A stretch of DNA of 25,929 nucleotides from OLB19 sp964624165. GTDB lineage: Bacteria; Patescibacteriota; Minisyncoccia; Phycocordibacterales; UBA918. A program made the position numbers and the translations under genes. Below, piece after piece: positions 21,343-25,929 of this stretch. The stretch is taken from contig CAZUWG010000007.1 of the NCBI GenBank assembly GCA_964624165.1, positions 1 to 25,929 on the forward strand. Reading direction: 5' to 3'. The notes below the pieces were generated by a model. That model searched no databases and was not told the origin of the DNA. It saw only the letters and a program-made list of their open reading frames with translations. Position 1 is the stretch's first letter, and every line of letters begins with the position of its first letter.

Positions 21343-22023
21343 CTAGACCATTCCTCCATCGAGTAATTCATCGAGGGATTTTTTCTTTGATTTTTTTGAA
21401 GCGCTATCTGGGTCTTCTGAGACTTTTTGTGTCTTCTCTCTTACTGTCGGAGCTTCTTCGATTACCTTAGGGCCTTTTACGCTTTTTCCTACGCGCTCAA
21501 GGGTGGTAGTGAAGCCTTTTGGACTTTTCTTTATTTCATCCGCCTCTTTGTAGTCGGCAGGGATGATTTTTAAGAAACGTACTAGTCGTTCTTTAAGAAA
21601 AGCAGGCTCCATGTACTTATAGCGCCCCCAAAGGAAGAGGTCGACTTTAACGCGGTGACCTTCGTTGAGCCAAGCAGCGATACGATCGGCTTTGAGTTTT
21701 TGATCGTGTTCACCAGTGCCGATTTTCACTTGCACGCTTTTGGTTTCAGTGACATTACTCTTTGCCTTTACCTCGCTCGCTTTCCGCTTTTTATCATACT
21801 GGTATTGGCCAAAATCCATAATCTTAGCTACTGGCGGCTTGGCGTTTGGTGAGATTTCGATCAGGTCAAGACGGTAGCGTTCAGCTTCATCGATCGCTTC
21901 TCGTGTACTCAAGACGCCTAAGTTTTCACCATCAGGACCAACCACGCGCAATTCTTTAGCGCGGATAGCTTCGTTGATTCTGGTTCGATCTTTAGGATTG
22001 AATGGTTTTCTTTGGTTTCGCAG
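21343..22023 (-). CDS. infC: translation initiation factor IF-3, probable CTG start
   Basis: IF-3 keeps the 30S subunit free and checks start codons. No ATG/GTG/TTG in frame fits the N-terminus: a TTG start at 21951 would remove the conserved RINEAIRAKELRVVG opening. Extending upstream reads LRNQRKPFNPKDRTRIN, starting at CTG 22023, with a stop six codons earlier. This gives 226 aa and 14 residues before RIN, close to E. coli IF-3, whose gene uses AUU. N-domain: DLIEISPNAKPPVAKIMDFG and QYQYDKKRK. C-domain: VKIGTGEHDQKLKADR.. and RVKVDLFLWGR. A Lys/Ser/Glu tail of about 50 residues follows. Non-standard starts allow IF-3 autoregulation. Confidence 0.88.
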   Translation of the reverse strand: MRNQRKPFNPKDRTRINEAIRAKELRVVGPDGENLGVLSTREAIDEAERYRLDLIEISPNAKPPVAKIMDFGQYQYDKKRKASEVKAKSNVTETKSVQVKIGTGEHDQKLKADRIAAWLNEGHRVKVDLFLWGRYKYMEPAFLKERLVRFLKIIPADYKEADEIKKSPKGFTTTLERVGKSVKGPKVIEEAPTVREKTQKVSEDPDSASKKSKKKSLDELLDGGMV

Positions 22024-22205
22024 ATGACTAGGTCTTAACTTCTAAATAATAGTGGGGCAGGGTAGTGTTTGTGTGTACTTTCCCTACAAAATACGCACCC
22101 ATAGCACTAACTATGTATCAAAGACAATACCATTTTTTCTGAAAAAATCAAAGCCCATAAAGGGTCTTTGTGTGCTTGAGCGGTATGTTTTATTTTTAGG
22201 TTTGC

Positions 22206-22211
22206 TATACT
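22206..22211 (+). promoter_or_regulatory. extended -10 promoter of the 22229 gene
   Basis: TTTGC-TATACT (TGC then TATACT), expected start near 22219, leader about 10 nt without SD. The intergenic stretch 22024-22228 otherwise holds a minus-strand hairpin with a T-run (about 22133-22170, AAAG.CCC/GGG.CTTT) and weak promoter-like sequences for infC; no gene is seen. Confidence 0.5.
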
Positions 22212-22228
22212 AAGCATACTATTCGTAA

Positions 22229-22489
22229 ATGAAGCTGAATATGACACTACATCTGCGTGGAGTTTTGATTGGGGTGGCGATTGTGACCGTACTGTATGTG
22301 ATTTTTGTGGTCGTAGTAGACCCATACAAGAAAGACGAAGATATTCCCGGCATGAATTGGGGTGACGCACAACTAAATCAGGACGAAGTGGAACACGGTG
22401 ACCATGGCGACCACGGTGACGACGCCACGCATGAAATGCCTAACGGCAAGACGATGGAAGGAGAGGTTCATGATATGAGTGATATGTAA
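22229..22489 (+). CDS. single-span membrane peptide with His/Asp/Met-rich tail
   Basis: 86 aa. One membrane segment at about residues 10-30 (GVLIGVAIVTVLYVIFVVVV) is followed by an outside tail. The tail contains HGDHGDHGDD at about residues 56-65 and then H-E-M, KTMEGEVHDMSDM, so His, Asp and Met abound. This kind of tail can bind Cu or other soft metals. The neighbouring cupredoxins, one of which has a similar His/Met-rich linker, make a copper role plausible but unproven. No SD. The family is not recognised. Confidence 0.65.
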   Translation: MKLNMTLHLRGVLIGVAIVTVLYVIFVVVVDPYKKDEDIPGMNWGDAQLNQDEVEHGDHGDHGDDATHEMPNGKTMEGEVHDMSDM

Positions 22490-22567
22490 GGTATGACCCA
22501 CGAGACTGACTGATGTACAAGTGTGTAAAAGATGTCATACTATGCTAGTTAATGTAAATACACGTAT

Positions 22568-23197
22568 ATGAAAAAAATTATTATTGCCGTTGTTTTTGTG
22601 GCACTTTGTGTTGCTGGTTGGTACTTCTTTGTGAAGAATGACAGATCTGATACAGGTACGCGCGTGGATGTAGCTGCTCTCAAAGAGACAACTGAGCTCG
22701 TCAGTAGAGATGATCTACACCTCGAGTTTCGTTATCCAAATGAAGGTTATACGATGCTGAGTGCCCCACTTGGAGGCGCCTTGGAAAACTCTTCTTTGGT
22801 AGAGAGTTTTGCCGTGGTTGAGACAGTGGCCTATGAAGCAGCGGTGCAAAACGGCGCAACAGAATATCCACCGATTTTCAGCATTACTGTGTTTGAAAAC
22901 AATGAAGATGAGACTGCGAGTACGGCCGAGCATGTACCACGCGCCGATCGTTTGAAAGCTTGGGCAGAGACGTATCGTGGACTGACTAATATTAACGGAC
23001 AAATGATTGAAGCGGTTACCGAGACTGATGTTGACGGTGTCAGCGGGATTACCTACACCACCGACGGACTCTACCCCAACAAGACCTATATTCTCACCTA
23101 TCGTGATTATATTTACCTCATCAACATCCAGAGTAACGGCGATGCCGATAATGACGCGGCTTTTGCGCAGGTGTTTAACACGATTGCGTTTCAGTAA
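22568..23197 (+). CDS. membrane-anchored exported protein, 209 aa
   Basis: One N-terminal anchor (residues about 4-21, IIIAVVFVALCVAGWYFFV; a Cys at 14 is inside the span and is not a clear lipobox), a short linker, then an outside domain of about 165 aa. The domain starts HLEFRYPNEGYTM and ends in DYIYLINIQSNG...FAQVFNTIAFQ, the same general plan (F..P..., late strand, final helix near the C-terminus) as the tandem proteins at 14175-15457. A PsbP-like fold is possible. Promoter-like extended -10 TGT-CATACT at 22536-22541. Function unknown. Confidence 0.75.
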   Translation: MKKIIIAVVFVALCVAGWYFFVKNDRSDTGTRVDVAALKETTELVSRDDLHLEFRYPNEGYTMLSAPLGGALENSSLVESFAVVETVAYEAAVQNGATEYPPIFSITVFENNEDETASTAEHVPRADRLKAWAETYRGLTNINGQMIEAVTETDVDGVSGITYTTDGLYPNKTYILTYRDYIYLINIQSNGDADNDAAFAQVFNTIAFQ

Positions 23198-23223
23198 GCG
23201 TGGTGATTGAAAAATGACGGCAT

Positions 23224-23258
23224 GGAAAAGCGGCGGGCCGAAGGCCCGCCGCTTTTCC
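23224..23258 (+). terminator. terminator after the 22568 gene
   Basis: Perfect 16-bp stem around loop GAA, arm GGAAAAGCGGCGGGCC. The core is the same as in the terminator at 7881-7921, with the loop in the opposite orientation. Confidence 0.9.
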
Positions 23259-23267
23259 CAAGGAAGC

Positions 23268-23298
23268 AAAAAAGGCGATCTCGCAAGACCGCCTTTTA
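23268..23298 (-). terminator. terminator of the 23319-24023 gene
   Basis: Minus strand: AAAAGGCG (23297-23290) pairs with CGCCTTTT (23277-23270), with an inner TCT/AGA stem and a TGCG loop, followed by T residues. Confidence 0.75.
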
Positions 23299-23318
23299 CC
23301 TCTAAATCATTGTACCTT

Positions 23319-24023
23319 CTACCCCATCGCCATCATAGCGAGCAGTGTCGTCGCCGCTCCGCCAACACCGTGCTTGAGTTCGGTGTAGCCAAACCAAGCA
23401 GCCAGTAGCGGGTGCTCCACCTTGAAGTGATACACGAGCCACTCTACCAAAAAGAGGAGGATGACGACGTTTACCAGCATTCCTTCAAGGAGGGGTAGTG
23501 TTGGCATAACATACCACCACATGACGGCAGCGCTCCAGGCACCAAGTCCAAGGTGCCAGAATGATCCGATCGTTTCGAGTGCGGTCCACTCATGGTGGCG
23601 AAGATCTTGGTGGGTAGTGGCACATTTTGCCTCGTACCACTTGAGAGGCACCGAAATGCTCGCCAGGATGATACTCGCCATGAATGGACGACTATTCTCC
23701 AAAAACGGAGCGGTTGTGCTGAGGATAAACCAGCTAATGCAGATTTGATCCACAGCATATGTCCGCCAGCTCGGCTTTTTGAAGTGATAGCGCGTACTGC
23801 TCAAGTAGAGCAGCACGGCGCTGCCGAAGAAGATGGTGCTGCCAAGCCGACCCGAGCTCTGCAGCAAGCAGAAACACAGGAAGGCGATAAACGGCACATG
23901 GCAGATAACCACCAAGGGGTCGCGCCACGGCCCCGCATCTCTTTTGCGCAGGTAGGGCTCGATGCGCCCCAACTGCGTTCGCCATCCCTCGAGAGAGGGG
24001 ATGATATGGTCGTAAAACGACAT
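23319..24023 (-). CDS. multi-pass membrane protein, possibly hemolysin III/PAQR-like
   Basis: 234 aa with about six or seven hydrophobic segments after a 35-residue cytoplasmic N-terminus. LSSTRYHFKKPSWRTYAVDQICI then TTAPFL resembles the S..YH......D......T.P block of hemolysin III/PAQR proteins, and FWHLGLGAWS resembles their later WH block. The match is incomplete (only one of the late His is clear), so the family is tentative. The start is well fixed by AAAGGAGG 5 nt upstream, one of few strong SDs in this window. The gene is monocistronic, divergent from 24229, with DnaA boxes just upstream of its promoter. Confidence 0.7.
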   Translation of the reverse strand: MSFYDHIIPSLEGWRTQLGRIEPYLRKRDAGPWRDPLVVICHVPFIAFLCFCLLQSSGRLGSTIFFGSAVLLYLSSTRYHFKKPSWRTYAVDQICISWFILSTTAPFLENSRPFMASIILASISVPLKWYEAKCATTHQDLRHHEWTALETIGSFWHLGLGAWSAAVMWWYVMPTLPLLEGMLVNVVILLFLVEWLVYHFKVEHPLLAAWFGYTELKHGVGGAATTLLAMMAMG

Positions 24024-24051
24024 TTTCTCCTCCTTTCCTGAGGGTGTGGGT

Positions 24052-24122
24052 AGGTTCTTTCAAAGAGCTAAGAAAGAACCTAAATTTAATATAAAGCATA
24101 CTACTATTATTCATTTTGTCAA
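24052..24122 (-). promoter_or_regulatory. promoter and leader hairpin of the 23319-24023 gene
   Basis: Minus strand: TTGACA (24122-24117), 16-nt spacer, TATGCT (24100-24095). The leader has a 10-bp hairpin AGGTTCTTTC/GAAAGAACCT (24052-24061 with 24072-24081), placed between the start and the SD. Confidence 0.65.
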
Positions 24123-24139
24123 GTATCTGAGGAAAAAAC

Positions 24140-24180
24140 TGTGGATAACTCTGTATAACCCATGTGGATACTGTGGATAA
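24140..24180 (-). other. cluster of DnaA boxes
   Basis: On the minus strand, TTATCCACA occurs perfectly at 24180-24172 and 24148-24140, and GTATCCACA (one mismatch) at 24171-24163; a partial TTATACA lies at 24158-24152. All have the same orientation, within 41 bp. An AT-rich tract (24081-24120) follows. This may be a replication origin or a DnaA-controlled promoter. Confidence 0.65.
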
Positions 24181-24215
24181 ACGCAGGCTATAGCTACACA
24201 GTGTTTTTTATAGTG

Positions 24216-24221
24216 TATACT
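24216..24221 (+). promoter_or_regulatory. -10 box, probable leaderless start of the 24229 gene
   Basis: TATACT 7 nt before the ATG; no clear -35. The transcript would begin at or beside the start codon. Confidence 0.45.
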
Positions 24222-24228
24222 TTTTGCT

Positions 24229-24654
24229 ATGTATAGCATCATCTTAACCGTTCATATCAGCGCCTTTATTATCAATATCACGGCGGTGGTGATGGCAGAC
24301 ATTGCGGCGCTGTTGTGGGCGAGTTCGGTAGTGGCGCGGTTGCCGCGGCGCTTGATGAAGGCGCTCCATTATCTGGTGTATATTGGTCTTGGTGTGAGCA
24401 TTATCTCAGGTGCGACTATGGCGTACCCTCTTTTCTCATATTTGATTACTGAGCCAATATTTCAAGTGAAACTAGCAGCGGTCGGGGCGCTGGTGATCAA
24501 TTCGTTTATCATCGGGCGACATATACACCTGCCGGTGATTTATACCTTTAAGGAATTGTCGTGGTCAGACCGTCGCACCCTCTTTTTAAGCGGCGCAATT
24601 TCTTTAGGTGCGTGGGCGACGGTCGCACTGTGCGGCTTTTTATTGCCACTTTAG
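24229..24654 (+). CDS. four-span membrane protein
   Basis: 141 aa, four hydrophobic segments (about 5-30, 45-68, 79-96, 115-139). Charged or polar residues inside or next to the spans include His9 in TVHISAFI, His in ALHYLVYIGLGVSIISG, Lys in FQVKLAAVGALVINSF, and HIHLP. The His-bearing spans recall small heme or copper membrane proteins such as CopD/DUF2214-like families, but no family can be named with confidence. It sits just upstream of a cupredoxin gene (39-nt gap), which has its own -10 box. Confidence 0.7.
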   Translation: MYSIILTVHISAFIINITAVVMADIAALLWASSVVARLPRRLMKALHYLVYIGLGVSIISGATMAYPLFSYLITEPIFQVKLAAVGALVINSFIIGRHIHLPVIYTFKELSWSDRRTLFLSGAISLGAWATVALCGFLLPL

Positions 24655-24660
24655 ATTTGC

Positions 24661-24666
24661 TATACT
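24661..24666 (+). promoter_or_regulatory. extended -10 promoter of the first cupredoxin
   Basis: TTTGC-TATACT, with TATACT at 24661-24666, expected start near 24673 and a 21-nt AT-rich leader without SD. Confidence 0.5.
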
Positions 24667-24693
24667 AGCCGTGTTATAAATAACGAAATATAT

Positions 24694-25182
24694 ATGAAAC
24701 AAGCAGTTATCGGCGGGGGAATTATTTTGGTCGTGCTCGGCCTGGTTTTTTTCTTGCTTCAAAATGAAGGAGGGGTGTCGAAAGAAGAAAAGTATGACGA
24801 TATACACGAGCACATGACTGATGAAGAACACGCTCACATGGATGATGCGTCTGAAACAATGGCAGGGCTCGATATAGATGCTGGCGTGGAGCTTTCTGGT
24901 GCGGTAAAAGAATTTACTATTGATTCATTTAATTTTGGATACTCAGAAGACGTCATTGAAGTATGGGAAGGTGATACAGTGCGCATCACTCTTACCAACT
25001 CAGAAGGAATGCACGACTGGGTAGTGGATGAGTTTGGGGTTGCGACGGAAGTCATCACTGCTGGTGAGACCTCGACGGTGGAGTTTGTGGCGACTGAAGC
25101 GGGCGAGTATGAATTCTATTGTTCTGTCGGCAGCCATCGCGCGCAGGGAATGGTAGGGCTTTTGCAGGTGAAGCCTCGCTAG
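24694..25182 (+). CDS. membrane-anchored cupredoxin 1
   Basis: 162 aa. Anchor at residues about 4-22, then a linker rich in His/Met/Asp/Glu (HEHMTDEEHAHMDDASETM), then a plastocyanin-like domain from about 70. Type 1 copper ligands are all present: His107 (in MHDWVV), Cys143, His148 and Met153 (FYCSVGSHRAQGMVG). The protein should shuttle electrons or hold copper outside the membrane. The linker itself may bind copper. The core domain is nearly the same, in DNA as well, as that of the next gene. A terminator follows 11 nt after the stop. Confidence 0.92.
   Translation: MKQAVIGGGIILVVLGLVFFLLQNEGGVSKEEKYDDIHEHMTDEEHAHMDDASETMAGLDIDAGVELSGAVKEFTIDSFNFGYSEDVIEVWEGDTVRITLTNSEGMHDWVVDEFGVATEVITAGETSTVEFVATEAGEYEFYCSVGSHRAQGMVGLLQVKPR
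24970..25109 (+). repeat. duplicated cupredoxin core segment, copy 1
   Basis: About 140 bp closely matching 25703-25842 (offset 733), with only around a dozen differences by eye. Confidence 0.85.
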
Positions 25183-25193
25183 CTGACTCTCGT

Positions 25194-25233
25194 TGTACAA
25201 AAAGCCGCCCATATATGGGCGGCTTTTTGTACA
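25194..25233 (+). terminator. terminator after cupredoxin 1, perfect 40-bp palindrome
   Basis: 20-bp arms without spacer (core GCCGCCCATATATGGGCGGC), flanked by AAAAA and TTTTT. Works in either direction. Confidence 0.9.
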
Positions 25234-25274
25234 CAGTGTGTGAGAGGACGCACCGACTACCGAGCTCAATTTGA

Positions 25275-25280
25275 TATACT
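25275..25280 (+). promoter_or_regulatory. extended -10 promoter of cupredoxin 2
   Basis: TTTGA-TATACT (TGA then TATACT at 25275-25280), start near 25287, leader about 20 nt without SD. Confidence 0.5.
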
Positions 25281-25306
25281 GAAGTACTACCCGTAACTAT
25301 AAAAAT

Positions 25307-25915
25307 ATGAAACCAGCGCTACTTATAGGAGGATTCATTATAATGGTGTTGCTCGTGGTGGCGTCTGTTTTTTTGCTGCCAACAGAGACCAACGCACCTG
25401 CAGTCACTGTAAACGAAGAAATTAACAATGAGCAGAGTGAGACCGCTACAGGCACTACCACAAATGAGGATCTCTCACATGAGACAAGCTCCGCAGATGC
25501 GTCTAATACGCCTACGACAGCAAACCTAGACGTAGAAGTAAAAGCTGAGGCTGAGGTGGCGCCACCCGCACCCACACCCACTCCTGCTCCTACACCTACC
25601 CCGGCTCCAGCACCTGCTCCCGCTCCAGTGCCGGCAGTAAAAAGCTTTACAATCGATGCGTATAACTATGGCTTTTCACTAAAAAAGATAGAAGTCAATG
25701 AGGGTGACACAGTGCGCATTACTCTTACCAACTCAGAAGGAAGGCACGACTGGGTGGTGGATGAGTTTAGGGTTGCGACGGAAGTCATCGCTGCTGGTGA
25801 GACCTCGACGGTGGAGTTTGTGGCGACTAAAGCGGGCGAGTTTACTTTTTATTGCTCCATTGGCAAGCATCGTGCCGAGGGCATGGTCGGTGCCTTTATT
25901 GTCAATCCACGCTAG
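25307..25915 (+). CDS. membrane-anchored cupredoxin 2 with Pro-rich stalk
   Basis: 202 aa. Anchor at residues about 5-24, a Thr/Glu/Asn/Ala-rich region (about 27-84), a Pro-Ala-Thr stalk at about 85-108 (repeats of PAPTPTP and PAPAP), then a plastocyanin-like domain from about 112. Copper ligands His147, Cys183, His188 and Met193 (CSIGKHRAEGM) are conserved. It shares the duplicated core with cupredoxin 1 but has a stiff Pro-rich stalk in place of the His/Met linker, so it probably reaches further from the membrane. The gene ends 14 nt before the window edge. Confidence 0.92.
   Translation: MKPALLIGGFIIMVLLVVASVFLLPTETNAPAVTVNEEINNEQSETATGTTTNEDLSHETSSADASNTPTTANLDVEVKAEAEVAPPAPTPTPAPTPTPAPAPAPAPVPAVKSFTIDAYNYGFSLKKIEVNEGDTVRITLTNSEGRHDWVVDEFRVATEVIAAGETSTVEFVATKAGEFTFYCSIGKHRAEGMVGAFIVNPR
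25557..25633 (+). repeat. Pro-Ala/Pro-Thr coding tandem repeat
   Basis: Imperfect CCN-rich repeats encoding alternating Pro with Ala or Thr. Such repeats change length easily by slippage. Confidence 0.7.
25703..25842 (+). repeat. duplicated cupredoxin core segment, copy 2
   Basis: Second copy of the segment at 24970-25109. Confidence 0.85.
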
Positions 25916-25929
25916 AGATGATGTCGCAA

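Noticed and set aside
25557..25633. CRISPR-like or regulatory repeat
   Set aside because: The repeats are short, in frame and encode a Pro-rich stalk; no spacers are present.

Overview
The window looks like a chromosome segment of a Candidate Phyla Radiation (Patescibacteria, Parcubacteria-type) bacterium. The evidence is a compact S10/spc ribosomal-protein cluster with no rpmD (L30) between rpsE and rplO, ribosomal proteins with low-complexity extensions, a nucleoside diphosphate kinase with a large insertion, many small anchored proteins of unknown role, and small SET-domain and beta-CASP proteins. The lineage call is inference; there is no 16S gene here.

Layout. 1-744: a small unknown gene, a terminator whose 3' arm contains the -35 of the next promoter, and a structured leader. 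745-3287: rplC-rplD-rplW-rplB, closed by a terminator. 3288-4323: the usual rplB-rpsS junction is broken by two small genes on the minus strand, a plus-strand terminator and a fresh promoter. 4324-7866: rpsS-rplV-rpsC-rplP-rpmC-rpsQ-rplN-rplX-rplE, then a terminator. 7966-12067: a new promoter drives rpsN-rpsH-rplF-rplR-rpsE-rplO-secY. 12148-15483: an AT-richer block with an NlpC/P60 secreted peptidase and two tandem anchored proteins sharing a 297-bp identical front half. 15484-17491: a CMP-kinase-like gene facing away from adk-map. 17592-18464: ndk and a probable structured non-coding RNA (6S-like outline). 18481-20618: a membrane protein, a beta-CASP nuclease-family protein and a SET-domain protein in one tight unit. 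20665-22023: infC-rpmI-rplT on the minus strand, infC probably starting at CTG. 22206-25915: small anchored proteins, two recently duplicated cupredoxins, a His-rich anchored peptide, two multi-pass membrane proteins, and a cluster of DnaA boxes in a divergent intergenic region.

How it works together. Most genes supply ribosomes, protein export (secY), N-terminal maturation (map) and nucleotide balance (adk, cmk-like, ndk). Two initiation styles are visible. Nearly all ribosomal-protein genes lack a Shine-Dalgarno sequence and have T just before the ATG, and several other genes begin 6-8 nt after a TATACT-like -10 box, as expected of leaderless mRNAs. A few isolated genes have a strong AAGGAGG. 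The right end looks like an envelope/copper-handling neighbourhood.

The best candidates for something undescribed are the structured RNA at 18289-18464, the tandem same-front/different-back secreted cassette at 14175-15483, and the DnaA-box cluster at 24140-24180.
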